Shown: positions 51,712-62,736, counted from the first letter of the stretch. The stretch: 64,000 nt of DNA from Medakamo hakoo (GCA_026636295.1 CP089454.1:1054001-1118000), one strand, 5' to 3'. Program-made: numbers and translations. The notes: a model not told the origin generated them from the sequence alone.

Positions 51712-54700
51712 TCACCTCGCTGACGCCCACAGGTCCCGCAACAGCTCGAAGCGGCGGCCGCCGGGGCCGTCGACGTCCTCACCACCCCCACCGTCCGCCG
51801 CTGCCGCAGCCAGGGCGTCCAGTTCATCGCCCGAGCCCGCATCCATTTCCAGGGACAGAGGGTCGGCCAGGGCGGGGTCGGCGGCCAGGGCCACTTCGGC
51901 GGGCGGGTCGGCCGCGCCAGGCGGCCAGGCCGCCGCGTCCGCAGCGGCAGCGGCGGCGGGCGCTCCAGCCCCCGTCGCGGCGGGCCCGCCCGCCTGCTTT
52001 GCCAGGGAAGCCAACAGCCCCGCCGGCAGCGGGTCGGGCGCGTCGTCGTCGGGCGCCGCCCGCGCGAGCAGCGCCCACACGGCGGCGGGGGAGAGGGCGG
52101 GCGCGACGGCGGCACGGAGACCTGCGTCGGCCAGCGGCGGTTTGGGCATCATGAGCAGGTCCGCAGCCCCGCGCAGGCGGGGGAACAGGGCGGCCGCGCC
52201 GGCGTCGGCGGCCGCGGCCGCGGCCGTGACCGGGTCGGCCGACGGGTCGGCCGGCGCGACGCCCGGGCGGACGCCCGCGTCCGACGCCCACTCCGACAGG
52301 CGGGCGGCCGCCATTTTCAGTGCGACGCCCGTGCCGAACGTGAGAGGGGCGGCCGGGTCGAACGGCAGCAGGGAAGCCGGGAGGGGCGGCAGGGACGGCG
52401 GCGGCGCCTCGCCGCCTCCGGCCAGCAGCGCCGCAAACAGGAGCGCGTCCAGGCGGCGCAGCAGGGCGCACAGCGACCGCTGCTTCAGCAGGTGGGCGTG
52501 CCCGACCGACACCGCGCCCGCCGCCGTGCTCAGCTCGCGCCGGGCCCCGCGCAGGGCTTCCAGCCAGAGAGCGGTCGCGGCGTCGGCGCGGGACGGGGTC
52601 GGGCCGCCGCCGACCGCCCGGCCGCCGCCCGACCCGGCGGCCACCGCCGCCGCCGCGGCCGCCGCCCCGCCCAGCGTCACGTCCCACAGCCCGTCCAGCA
52701 GGCGGCCCAGCAGGCGCGCCTCCAGCGTGCGCAGGGGCGGGACGAGGGCGTCCATGACCCAGCCAAACTCGGCGCCGCCGCCGGCCCCGGACAGGGGCGT
52801 GCCAGGCCCGCCGTACCCACCGCCCTCCTCCTCCTCGCCGCCGTCGGCCGAGCCCATGGCCCACAGCATCCACCGCAGCTGGAGGGCGTTGGACCACCAG
52901 TGGGCCGTCAGGGCGACGGCGCCGCCCGGCCCGCCCGCCCCGCCCGCCGCCGCGTCGGCGGCCGCGCGCACGGCCGCCAGGGCGGCCGCGCCAAACGCGG
53001 GGCCGCGGGCAGGGCCCAGCGAGACGATGGTGCGCGCCAGGCGCCGCGCCGGCGCGTGCACCGCCCGCGACGGCGGGTGCGGGCGCCCACCGCCCGCAAA
53101 CCGCGGGCTGGAGACGGTCAAGGCCGCCGGTGGGGAGGGGGCGCCGCCGTCCGCCGTGGTGGAGGACGGCGCGGCCGCCGCCGCCCGCGCCAAGTACACG
53201 CCCGCCTCCAGCGCCGCAACGGTGAGGAGCTCGGCGTCCGCGGCGGCCAGGGCGGCGGCCGCGTCGGCGGCGGCGGCTTCGGCGGCAGCCAGCGCAGCGG
53301 CGGACGGACCGGCTGCCGAACCGGGGCGGGAGGCGGCAGACGCGCCGCCAGCGGACGGCGGGCGGGGGGCGGGCGGGCTGCCGCGTTCACCTGCCGCCGC
53401 CAAGACGGCGCGCGCGGCTGCCACCTCCGCCGGGCTGGGCGGGCCTGCCGCAGCCGCCGCAGCCGCAGCCGCTTTGCGGGCCAGGGACCGGTTGGCCGCG
53501 ACGGCGGCGCCCGCTTCGTCCAAGAGAGCGCGCGTGGGAGAGGGCAAAGGCGGTGGCGGGGATGGAGCGGGTGGGGGCGGGGGCGGGGGCGGGGGCGGGG
53601 GCGGCGAGGCCTTGCCTCCCCCCTCCTCCTCCCCCTCCCCATCTCCTGCCTCCACCAGCTCGGAGCCCGGGTCCCGGGCGGTCGCGGCCGATGCCGGGTG
53701 TGGGAACAGCGTCGGCGTCGTGTGGGCGGAGGTGGTCGCAGACGCCGCAGCGCCCGCGCCGGGCGGGGTGGCCGGCCTGGTAACAAACGCGGCCGCGTCC
53801 TCTGGAGCCAGCGCGACCGGGTCGACGACGTCCTCGCCAGGCGGCGGCGGTGGCGGTGCACCCACTTCAGCAGCACCAGCAGCAGCCCGCAGCGCCGGCG
53901 GCGGCGGCGACGCGGACGCACGCGGCGATTCGTCGTCCAAGAACGGGTTGAAGGCCGGCGGCGTGCGCGCGCCGCCGCCTTCCAGCCCCTTGGCGGGCGT
54001 GGGGAAGGGCGGCGGCGGCGGGGAGGGCGGCGCCTGCGCCGCGGGCGCCACGCCTTCATCGTCCACGGACAGAAACGGGTTGGTCCGGCCGGGCCCGGGC
54101 GGGCGGTGCGGCTCCCGCCCTTCGTCCAAAAACGGGTTGGGCGCGGCGGCGGCCGACGCGCGGTCGCCGCCTGGGGAAGCCGGGCGGCCACGCAGGGGCG
54201 GCTCGCCGCCGCCGTCGTCGTCGTCGTCGTCCCCCAAGTCGCTGACCACGTCTGCTGCCGCGGCCGCGTCTCGGGCGTCGGCTGCTGCCGCCGCGGCGGC
54301 GAGCAGGTCGTCGTCCGAGTCGCCGGCTTCAAGACCAAACGGCGGCGGCGGCGGCGGCGAGGGCGGGCGGGGAGGCGGCGGCGCAGCCACGGCCCGCTGC
54401 TGCTGGTAGGGTTCCATGGCCGCCGCAGCCAGTGCCGCCGTCGCTTCAGCTTCGGCGGTCGTCCTTGCGGCCACCGCCGCGCCCGAGCCGGCCGGGCGGC
54501 AGGTGATGGACAGCAGAAGCTGGGCGCCGGCGGGTGACGTCGACTCGGGCGACGCAGGCCCAACGGCCGCAGCCAGGCTCCCGGCCCCCGCCCGTGGCCC
54601 GCCGGGCGCGAACGTCGCCAGGTCTAAGATCACCCGCCCAACCGGGTGGGCCGGGTCGGACGCGGGCGTGATTTCCAGGGTGAGCAGCTTGGAGCCGAAG

Positions 54701-55078
54701 GGCGACGCGGGCGAGGACTGGAGGTTGGTGGTGGAGGGAGGGGTGAGGATGGCGCAGGGTCGGCGAGCGTCGATCGGCTCTCTGCCCCCCTTTCCGTCCC
54801 CCTGACAGCCATCGCCCTGTCCGCCTCAGACCACCCATTCTCTCAGTCACCTTGAACAGCGTCGCCGGCACGGTGAATGAGGCATCGAACGCGTACGCCG
54901 CGTACGCGCCGCCGGCGTGCGGCGACGCATGGGCTGGCCCCGAGCTGCCTCTTTTCGTCGCGCCGCGCTTCCACGTCACGGCCAACGGACCGGTGCCCGC
55001 ATTCCAGGGCGCGAGCGTGTGTACGTGAACATCGTAGAGAACCTTCGTGGAGGACCCCTTTTTGAGCAGGGACTTCAT
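51712..55078 (-). CDS. NT-C2 protein with NPF motifs and DIL-like C-terminal region
   Basis: Exons 55078..54851 and 54717..51712 give 1,077 residues. Residues 1-~160 form the NT-C2 (EEIG1/EHBP1 N-terminal) domain: KVLYDVHVHTLAPW, LAVTWKRG, AYAFDASFTVPATLFK, and SKLLTLEITPASDPAHPVGR followed by VILDLATF. Three Asn-Pro-Phe motifs lie at about residues 270, 289 and 333 (PNPFLDEG, TNPFLSVD, FNPFLDDE). NPF motifs bind EH domains of endocytic proteins. The C-terminal part has WWSNALQLRWMLWAMGS and later LLKQRSLCALLRRLDALLFA, resembling the dilute (DIL) cargo-binding fold. Such proteins link membranes, EH-domain proteins and the cytoskeleton. The middle is low-complexity Ala/Pro. The DIL call is tentative. 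Confidence 0.8.
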
Positions 55079-55309
55079 GGGAAAAAAAGGGAAAAAAACG
55101 CGGCCACGCAACACGGGCCTAGCCGCGCGCTGGTTTGGCAGACTGCAGTGGCAACAGGAAAACCTGTTCCGCCATCGAAAAACGAGGAAAACACGCTCTC
55201 ACGCACACACGCACACAAACCTTTACAAGCACACACAGGCAGACAGCGACGCCAGTCCCCCCTCCCCCCCGCCCGCCCCCCACACGCACCCCACCCACAC
55301 CACCCACAT

Positions 55310-56197
55310 TCAATACGACGAGTGCAGGCGCGCCGTGACCGACCGCAGCCGCGTGTACACCTTGCCCGGCGGCGACCCCAGGATCAGGGCGCACAGCGCG
55401 TCCCGCGCCGCCCGAATGTTTTGGAAGGAGCCCAGGATGTGCAGCCGGGTGTCGGCCAGGACGATGCGGGTGCGCGTCGCGTTCTCCACCGTGAACTTTG
55501 TCTTGCCGCCCCGCCCCGCCAGGCGGCCGACGCACCGCGCCAGGTGCTCGCCCCGCAGCGTTTTCACGTCCTTGACCTCGAAGGATTCGACGTACAGGTC
55601 GTCCAGCCGCAGCAGGGCGACCGCATCCCGCAGCGCAAACCCCAGGACGACGGCGTTGACAAAGTCGGCCGCCTTCTGCAGCGACCCCGCGTCGGGCGTC
55701 GCGGGCGTCGTCCGGATTTCAACGCGCTTGGCCTTCAGGTTCATGCGCATGTCCAGGCCCAGGTGCGAGGTGACGGGCGTGTACAGGTCCATCCACGCGG
55801 TTTTCAAGGGCGTGAGGCGGTGTTGCGGGACGGGAATCTGGGGTTGGGAGGGAGCGGGGGGGGGGGTTGAGGCGCGGGTTGCCGGCGAAAGAGAGGGAGA
55901 AAAAAAACGCGCCACCCTCCTCCCCACTCAACTCACCCGCCGAAACTCAATGCGCCGACCGTTCTGGTCGTAGGCCGAGAGAGAAGCGAACTTGGGCTTG
56001 GGCGGTAAGGGTTTGCCGTCGGCGCCGAGCTGCGTTTGCGCAGCCGCCACCGCCGCCGCATTTGCGCCGTCGGCGGCAGTCGTGCGGCCGCTGCCGCTGG
56101 GGCCGTCGATGAAGCCGGCCTCGATGTCCATGGACGCAGGGGTAAGAACGGCGTCCATGGCCCGGGTTGATGGGCCGGCGGCGTCGGAGGCGGTCAT
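55310..56197 (-). CDS. PNO1: RNA-binding ribosome assembly factor PNO1 (Dim2)
   Basis: Exons 56197..55937 and 55837..55310 give 262 residues. PNO1 is a KH-domain factor of late 40S pre-ribosomes that recruits the dimethyltransferase Dim1 and guards the 18S 3' end. Family blocks are clear: IPVPQHRLTPLKTAWMDLYT, MNLKAKRVEIRTT, FVNAVVLGFALRDAVALLRL, VKDVKTLRGEHLARCVGRLA, and GRGGKTKFTVENATRTRIVL. They continue with ADTRLHILGSFQNIRAARDA and the end GKVYTRLRSVTARLHSSY. The N-terminal ~85 residues are an acidic/Ala-rich tail, as in relatives. Confidence 0.97.
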
Positions 56198-56312
56198 GGT
56201 TGGGCGTTTTTGTTTTTCGCGCCGGCTAGGGAGCACGAGTGTGAAGGGGGGCAGACGCGAAAGCAAAACCTGGGCCGGCCCACACCTCGTCTGCGCTCTG
56301 CTCCTTCAAACT

Positions 56313-57543
56313 TCACACGCCCACCGCTTCCTCCACGCCCGCCACCCCGTTCGCCCTCAGTATCATGGCCACCGCGTCCGCCGCGCTCTCACACACGAAA
56401 TGCGCCGGGTCGTCCGCGTCGTTGTCCACTCGCGCCCCGGTCACAGGGTGCACGCCCGCCCACACGCCCGTCCGCACGAGCACCGACCGCCACGGCCCGC
56501 CCGCGCCGTTGGCGCCGCGCACGTCGGAGGCGGGGTTGTCGCCCAGGGCGTACACGTGTTTCAGGTCCCCGCCGACGCCGCCCAACTGGGCTTTCAGCTT
56601 GCGCAGGGCCGCCACGTACGCGGGCGGGTGCGGCTTGCCGTGGCGGACGACGGACAGCGGGGATGGCGTGCCGCCGTTGGCTGCCGCCGTCGCCCGCGCG
56701 TGCAGTGCCTCCAGCGCCGCGAAAAACGCGCCAGGCCCAAACCTGGGCACACCGTGCTCCGCCGCAAACACAAAGTCGAAGTTGCAGACGACCAAGCGGA
56801 CGGCCTGGGAGGGGGTGGAGGTGGAGGTGGACGGCGCGCCCGTGCCGCGCCCCTGGCAGTCGCCCGGCCGGCCGCCCCGCGACCGGACCAGGTCCACGAT
56901 GACCTGCAAGTCCTCGTGCCAGTCTTCGGGGGTTTCGATGACAAAGACGGCGGCGACGGGCGACGCCGCCCAGGCCGGCGGCGCGGCCGCCGCGCTCGCC
57001 GGCCGGGGCACGCCGTTCCCGCCCGCGTGCTTCAGCGGGTGCAGGTGCGGGTGGGCGGCCGCGTACTCCGCGATGGTGTGGACGTTGGGGAAGCCGTACC
57101 CGCGGACAATGGACGCGGCGTCGACGCGACACCGGCCCGTGACCAGCACCAGGCCGTCGCCGATGGACGCCACCTCCTCCTTCAGGGCGGAGTGGGCGAG
57201 GACGACCTCGTCGGGCGTGACGGGCGGGGACAGGCCGAGCTGGGCGGTGAGCAGGGCCGCCCGGTCGGCTTCATCCAGCCAGCCCTGGTTGGTGACGAAG
57301 ACGCACGGCGCGCCGGCGGACCGGACCTGAGCAAGGGAGAGGGAGGCGTGTGTGCGCGCGCGCGTGAGAGTGGGCCTGGCGGAGAGGGAAGCGGGGCGGG
57401 TGCGCCGACGCGCGCGCGCGCCTCTGCGCACTCTGTTTTACCTTTTGCACAGCCTCCCGCGCACCGGGAATCAACGTCTCTCCTTTCAGCAGAACGCCGT
57501 CGATGTCGAAGACGACGCCCCAGTCGGGCGGGGTGGGCGGCAT
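56313..57543 (-). CDS. HAD-superfamily hydrolase, HDHD5/CECR5 type
   Basis: Exons 57543..57442 and 57326..56313 give 371 residues. HAD motif I is WGVVFDIDGVLLKGETLIPG, with the nucleophile Asp. Motif II is in GAPCVFVTNQG, the Lys lies near VVRHGKPHPPAY, and motif IV reads VYALGDNPASDVRGAN. The cap insertion between them, with VFVIETPEDWHEDLQVIVDL, is typical of the HDHD5 (cat-eye syndrome 5, yeast YKR070W) family of class IIA phosphatases, often mitochondrial. The natural substrate is unknown. A promoter block shared with CHLM sits 73 bp upstream. Confidence 0.93.
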
Positions 57544-57998
57544 TGTGAGGGATGGGGTGGGCGTGGCGCCGTCCTAAAAAACGCTGCGAGCGAAATCGGC
57601 TCTGCGACGACCAACCTAGCCGCGTCGCACAGTCTGGCAGAGAAAGAAAGAATCACGGGGGTGGGGTCCTAGTTACACACACAACTCCCACGCGCCGCGT
57701 CCTCCACGCGCGCGGCACGGGCTCATCAACACACAACGCTGACTCTATGTGGGGGAAAAAAGGGGGATGGTTTGATTTGATCGCATTTTTTGGGGGGTGT
57801 GGCTCGCGCCGGAACCCTTGCCTGGAAGCAAGGCCGCCGCCGCGCGCACTTATCACGGGGGGAACAAAGGCGGGGGTCGTTTTGCTTTTCGTTCGTTGTT
57901 TGCCCTCCTCCCAGGCCTGACGCAGAGCTTCTCTGGCAGGCCTGGGCGGGGGAGGGGAAGGCCGGGGGCGGGAGGGGCATGCCAGGCGCGCGCGCGCT
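57544..57998. promoter_or_regulatory. HAD-phosphatase promoter and expansin-like 3' region
   Basis: No gene is supported in these 455 bp. CTAGCCG followed by CGTCGCACAGT at 57616..57633 begins 73 bp from the HAD phosphatase start codon and matches the block at the same distance from the CHLM start, with three bases fewer in the middle. The rest is the 3' side of the expansin-like gene. Confidence 0.45.
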
Positions 57999-58704
57999 TC
58001 AGGCGGCGGTCGTCGTCGTGTTTTTGACCATCAGGACCGTGCGCATGGAATCCCACAGCAGCTTGCGCCCCTTGGCGACGTCGCACGGCACGACCTGCCA
58101 CTCCACCTCCCACCGCCCGTCGCCATTCATGGCAAAGTCGATGTCGCCATGTTTGCACTGGGGGGTTGACGAGGAGAAGCGGTGCATGGAGGGCGGGAGA
58201 TGGAAGGGGAGGGGTGCGTGAGCGCAAGGTTTTGGGTTGACGGAGAGAGACGGGAGTGAGTGGTTGGAGCGCGCGCCCTTTTTTTTCATCCAAGACGGAC
58301 AACCGGTGGCCGGTGCTCCCTGAAAGGAGGGAAGACCCTCCTGGAAGCTCTCGCACGCTAAAAAAATCATCCGCCCCTCCTCCCTCCCTTACCTCCGGGC
58401 ACAGGTTGTTGATGGCGGCATAGAACCGGGACGGGATGGGGTTGCCGCCCGCGCCCCTGCCCGACGCCGTGCCCTCGATGCACTTGCCGCAGTTTTCGCC
58501 GGCGCCGTACTGGGGAGAGTTGAGCGCGACGGTCATCAGGCCGCCGGGGCCCGTGGGCAGGCCGTTGCCGCCGCACGCGCCGCGGCCGTCGTTGCCGGCG
58601 CCGTAATACGTCGCTTCGCCGACGTACTTGGTGTACTGCGGCATGTTGTACGCGGCGGCGAACGCGGCGAGCAGGGCGAGGAGGAGGGCGCGCAGGATGA
58701 ACAT
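57999..58704 (-). CDS. Secreted expansin-like double-psi beta-barrel protein
   Basis: Exons 58704..58393 and 58157..57999 give 156 residues. A signal peptide (MFILRALLLALLAAFAAA) precedes a single double-psi beta-barrel domain: VGEATYYGAGNDGRGACGGN, MTVALNSPQYGAGENCGKCI, FYAAINNLCPE and GDIDFAMNGDGRWEVEWQVV. The early TYYG and the ACG/CGKC cysteines match expansin, barwin and GH45-like domains. The expansin C-terminal carbohydrate-binding domain is absent, so this is a single-domain form. A role in loosening or remodelling the wall is likely. It sits near a GH5 glucanase gene. Confidence 0.85.
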
Positions 58705-59306
58705 GGGTGTGAGGCTGGTGGTTGAGGGGGAGAGGAGGGCGTGAGTTTTTTTTTTTTTTTTTCCGGGCGGCCACCAGCGGGCGGGCGGCAAGGGCGGGGC
58801 GCTGACCCCCCGGCGCCGACGGCGTGTTTTTTTCCGACGAATGCGTCAGGGCCGGCCGTCGCGCCGCACGGCATCCAGCCCGATTCGGCTAGAATGCAAG
58901 CCTTCAAGCCTGCTAACGCAATTCAAGCCAAAGCCGTGCAAAATGCGGCGGCTTGCCCGCCCGCGGCGGGCGGGCAGGCAGGCCGCGCGCGCGGCGCCGC
59001 CGACCGGCGCTCCACACTCCGTCTTGGTCCGCTCTCCCGGGCAGGCCATGGGCGTCACGCCACCGTTGTGCGCCAAGGAGGCTAGATCACAGAGTGCTGC
59101 ACGCAAAGGGGTGGTGTGTGGGTCAATGGGAAAGGGGCAACGCACCGATTGGGGGGTGGACGGGGCGGGGGCGAGTGGAGGGAAGACGGAGTCTCAGTAG
59201 TGGGGAAACAAGCGAGTGGCATCGCCGCTCCCAGGCTCTCAGAACGCCCCGACCCTCTCCCGTGTGTCTCCCAGCCCTCCCTGTGGGGCTCAGCAGCCTC
59301 CTTTTT
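58705..59306. other. Region between expansin-like gene and dioxygenase gene
   Basis: About 600 bp of promoter for the expansin-like gene and 3' flank of the dioxygenase gene. It includes a T run near 58746 and a GGCTAG near 58887. No gene is visible. Confidence 0.4.
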
Positions 59307-60820
59307 TTAACCCGCGCGCCCACCAGCGGCCTTGCCACCACCACCACCGCCGCCGCCGCCGCCGCGCCCGCGCCCGCCCCGCCCGTGCATGAAAAACACG
59401 CTAATGGCCAGCCGCGCCGGCGCGGCCGGGTCGGCGGCCACGGGCGCCACGGCGTGGTGCATGTGCGCGTCCCACGCCACCGCCCGCCCGCCAGCCGGGA
59501 CTATGGACAGGCAGGGGCCCAGGCGCGGCGCCGTGGATGTGGGCGATGGAGCGCGCGCGGGCGGCGGCGCGGTGCCCGTCGCGGGCGACGGCGGGCTCGG
59601 CGACCGGCGGCGCTTGACGCCAGACACCGTGCGGGGAGGAGGCGCGGCCGCGGCGGACAAGCCCGTCGCAGGCCACACTTTCAACGCGCCCCCAGCGCCG
59701 GGCGGGCGGACGCGTGGCCCCAAGTACAGGGCCGCGCTCTGTGTGAGCGGTGTGGGGGAGGGGGGGAGGGGGGGTTAGGCGCGCGTCGGGACAGGGCGGG
59801 AGGACGAGGGGAGGGGGAAAACCACCCACTCCCCCTTTTTGCCGCGGCCCGGGTGTCACGAGGCACTCACCGCGACCCGCGAGGAAACAGACGACCCGCG
59901 GCCGTGATCTGGAGGAGGATGGAGGAGAGGGTGTGGGAGGTGGGGGGTGGGGGGTGGGGGTGGGGGGGGGGGGGGGTCGAGCACGCCCGCGTGTGCTCGA
60001 CCCGTGCTCGACCCGCGGCGTGCCTCCTTTTTTTCGTTTTTTTTTCCTTTTTTTCCTTTTTTTTGAGGCGGATCGTCCGGCCGACCCCCGCCGCCACGGA
60101 CCGCCAGGCGCACGCGGGCTGGGGACGGCCAGGCGCCGCCCTCCCCCTCCTCGACGCACCAATGTGCCTCCCATACCCAGAAGAGGAGGGGCCGTAGAGC
60201 GTGACTTGCACGGAGACTTCCAGCCCAGCCGCGACGGCGGGCGTCAGCACGCCAACGGCCGTGAGGGCGTGCACGGCGGCGGGGAGGAAGGCGCCCAGCG
60301 CGGCGGCCGTGGCCGGGCCCGCCGCGGCCCGCGCCTGGTGCACCGCGTGCGCCATGGAGACGGGGCCGGCCGACGACGACAGCCACGCCGCGGTGTCGCC
60401 CCGCACGCTCTCATCCACGTCGCCCGCCCTCGACGACGCCGCGCCGGACAGCCGCCCGGGCCCGCCCCGGGCGGCCAGCAGGGCCGCGACCTCGGCCGCG
60501 GCGGCCAGGCTGGCCGGCTCGTCGATGAGGGGGTCGGGCGCGATGAGGGCCAGGGGCCACGTGCCGGGCGACGCGCTGTGGCAGGGGGTGGCCGTGGACG
60601 ATCGCGTCGCGGCCGGCGCGGCGGCGGCGGCGGCGGACGCGGCGGCGGCCTGGGCGGTGGTGGGCGTGGCGAGGAGGCCGTCATGCCCGACGTGCGGCGG
60701 CGGACCGGTCCCCGCCGCCTCCGCGGCCAGGGCGGCCATGTGGGCCACGGCCGCCCCGGACAGGCCGCGCTCGGCCGCCAGGTCGGCCAAGCTAATGTCG
60801 TCCGGGATGGGCGGCGGCAT
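59307..60820 (-). CDS. Prolyl 4-hydroxylase-like 2-oxoglutarate/Fe(II) dioxygenase
   Basis: Exons 60820..60160, 59908..59871 and 59738..59307 give 376 residues. The 38-bp middle exon is needed to rebuild the iron-binding HxD motif: GYGRHI joins DHGRGSSVSS across the first junction (His219, Asp221). The distal site is AWDAHMHHAVAP, with the 2-oxoglutarate Arg in ARLAISVFFMHG. RGDTAAWL upstream matches the same element in the next gene, so the two are tandem paralogues. A Ser/Pro/Arg-rich insertion (GVKRRRSPSPPSP) lies between the halves of the barrel. The intron before the middle exon has a very long G run. The protein substrate is unknown; proline residues are likely. Confidence 0.82.
59936..60065. 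repeat. G-run and T-run low-complexity intron sequence
   Basis: Within the first intron of the dioxygenase gene, GGGGTGGGG blocks end in a 14-G run (about 59943-59977), then T-rich tracts at 60021-60065. A duplicated GTGCTCGACCC unit lies between them. The G runs have quadruplex potential. Confidence 0.8.
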
Positions 60821-60960
60821 GGCGGGTGAGGGCGGCGGGTGGTTTTTTTTGGCGGCGGTCAATGACTGTGTAGAGGCGAGTGTGCGGCGCGCGGGCGCGC
60901 GGGGGCGCGCGCGCGCGCCCCCGCGCCTGTCCCTTTGCTCCAACCCATCGACATGCTGCT

Positions 60961-62736
60961 TCACGTTGCAAACGCGTCCGGCCCCAGGCCACCCCACTTC
61001 CCGGCCTCGCTGATGCTGCGCCCTACCCAGTCCACCCCCGCTTCAGCCCACACGTCAGCCACGCTTTTCAGGCTGCCCAGCCGTGCCTGGAAGGCTGCCA
61101 GGTCGCACCCCTGCTCGCCCCTCATGCACGCCGCTTCGCGCGCCGCCCACGCTGCCGCCGCGCCCGCCGTGCGGGGGGGCGCGCTCCCACGCCGGTGCCC
61201 CGCGGTCTCTGCCGCGGTCTCGTAGCAGGTGGAGACGACGGCTTCGGGCGGGGCCGCCGCCCGCCACCCCGCGCTCGCGGCGCGCACCCACACATCCGCT
61301 TCCTCGCCGAAAAAGGCGCCGTCCATCCAGGCGTCGTACGGCGCGACGGAGGTGAAGAATGCCGCGGGCGCAAACCCCAACCCCGCACCGTAAAAGCGGG
61401 AGGGGATGGCGCGGCCGTGCGTGGAGGCCAGGCGGCGGCCGACGCAGCGCAGCAGCCCGTCGGCCGGACCAAACCGGTCCGCGCACAGCAGCGTCGGGCG
61501 GAGGTCGTGCGCCGGAAAGGCTGCGGCCGGTCCCCAGCCCTCGTGCGGCGGCGGGTAGGACGTGAGGACGAGGCGGGCGTCGCCGCCGCCGCCACCGCGC
61601 ACGGCGTCCGTCCACCACCGGAGCAGTAGCTCATCCCACGCGGGGCGGAAGCGGGTGTGCGCGTCGACCGACAGGATGTAGTCCTCGCCCGCCCACAGGC
61701 CCATCGCCAGCCGGCGGGCGGACGCGGGGCCGCTGGCTTCGTCCGCCGGAATGCGGACTTCACGGACAGTCCCAGGCCAGGCCGCCCCGCCGACGGGCGT
61801 GAGGAGGTCGGCGTCGGCGGGGAGGTCGACCTGCCACGCCACGCCGACGGCCAGGCGGCCCGGGTGGGCCGCGGCCGTGAACGCGGCGTGGACGGACCAC
61901 CGGGCGTCCGCATCCCTAAAGGCCGGCATGGCGATGAAGATGCGGCCGCGGCCGGGTGCGGGTGCGGGCGCGGGCGCGGGCGGCGGGCGGGGGCGGGCGG
62001 CGGCGGGCGGCGGCGCGGCCGTGGTGGCCGGCCCGTAGAAAAAGGCCGAGACGGCGACCCGCGCCGGCCCAGCCTTGACCGCCCTGACCTCGTGCGGCGT
62101 GGACGACGACCACGCCAACGCCCGGCCGGCGGCGGGGCGGACGACCAGCTCGCAGCACGCGGACGGGTGCAGCACCAGCTCCCCGCCCTGGGCGCCGGCC
62201 TGCAGGTAGAGGACGGCGGTCGCGAGCCGGCCGGGCGCGCCGGGCCCGCCGTCCACGTGCTTCGCGTACCCGGGGCTGCCGGGTGCGTACGACGCGACCT
62301 GGATGGAGGACCGAGACGGTGGGGCCGCCATGAGGCCGGCGCTGGTCAGGGCGGCCGCCGCGGCGGGGACGAGCGCGTCGACGGCCGCGCGCAGCGCTGG
62401 GTAGGGCGCAAGAGACGACCGGTCGATGAAAGCCGCCGTGTCACCGCGGACGCCGGCGTCCGTGTGCCCGCCCGCCAAGCCGCCCTGGCGGCCGTGGACG
62501 GTGAGGTAGGCCTGGGCTTCGGCCGCGGCGGACGCGGACGCGGCCGCGGGCAGGAGCGGGTCGGGGTGGAGGAAGGTGGTGGGGAAGGGCCGCGGCGTCG
62601 AAGCCGATGCCTCGTCGTCGCTCTCGGCCGGCGCCGGGACGGGCGCCGACACGGCGGCGCTCGCATCGGAGCCTAGGGCCAAAGCCTGGATCTGCTGGCG
62701 CAAAGCCAGGGGCAGGGCGGCCAGGCGGGCCTCCAT
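60961..62736 (-). CDS. Fusion of prolyl 4-hydroxylase and Skp1-GnT1-like GlcNAc transferase
   Basis: A single exon of 591 residues. Residues ~60-235 form a P4H-type dioxygenase: RGDTAAFI, YAKHVDGGPGAPGRLA with His160 and Asp162, VLYLQAGAQGGELVLHP, STPHEVRAV with His215, and Arg226 in PARVAVSAFFYG. After a Pro/Ala linker, residues ~265-591 match the GlcNAc family (UDP-GlcNAc:hydroxyproline transferase, as Dictyostelium Gnt1): GRIFIAMPAFRDADARW, AGEDYILSVDAHTRFRPAWD (DxD-like), ARLVLTSYPP, and PYDAWMDGAFFGEEADVWVR. In Dictyostelium separate PhyA and Gnt1 enzymes act in turn on a Skp1 proline. Having both in one chain suggests a bifunctional enzyme that hydroxylates proline and then adds GlcNAc. 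No signal peptide is seen, which fits a cytosolic enzyme. Confidence 0.85.
   Translation of the reverse strand: MEARLAALPLALRQQIQALALGSDASAAVSAPVPAPAESDDEASASTPRPFPTTFLHPDPLLPAAASASAAAEAQAYLTVHGRQGGLAGGHTDAGVRGDTAAFIDRSSLAPYPALRAAVDALVPAAAAALTSAGLMAAPPSRSSIQVASYAPGSPGYAKHVDGGPGAPGRLATAVLYLQAGAQGGELVLHPSACCELVVRPAAGRALAWSSSTPHEVRAVKAGPARVAVSAFFYGPATTAAPPPAAARPRPPPAPAPAPAPGRGRIFIAMPAFRDADARWSVHAAFTAAAHPGRLAVGVAWQVDLPADADLLTPVGGAAWPGTVREVRIPADEASGPASARRLAMGLWAGEDYILSVDAHTRFRPAWDELLLRWWTDAVRGGGGGDARLVLTSYPPPHEGWGPAAAFPAHDLRPTLLCADRFGPADGLLRCVGRRLASTHGRAIPSRFYGAGLGFAPAAFFTSVAPYDAWMDGAFFGEEADVWVRAASAGWRAAAPPEAVVSTCYETAAETAGHRRGSAPPRTAGAAAAWAAREAACMRGEQGCDLAAFQARLGSLKSVADVWAEAGVDWVGRSISEAGKWGGLGPDAFAT

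Noticed and set aside
58039-58060. GRKLL in the expansin-like protein as a link to the peptide cluster
   Set aside because: It lies inside the folded domain before WDSM and is not near the C terminus of a short precursor, so the match is probably chance.
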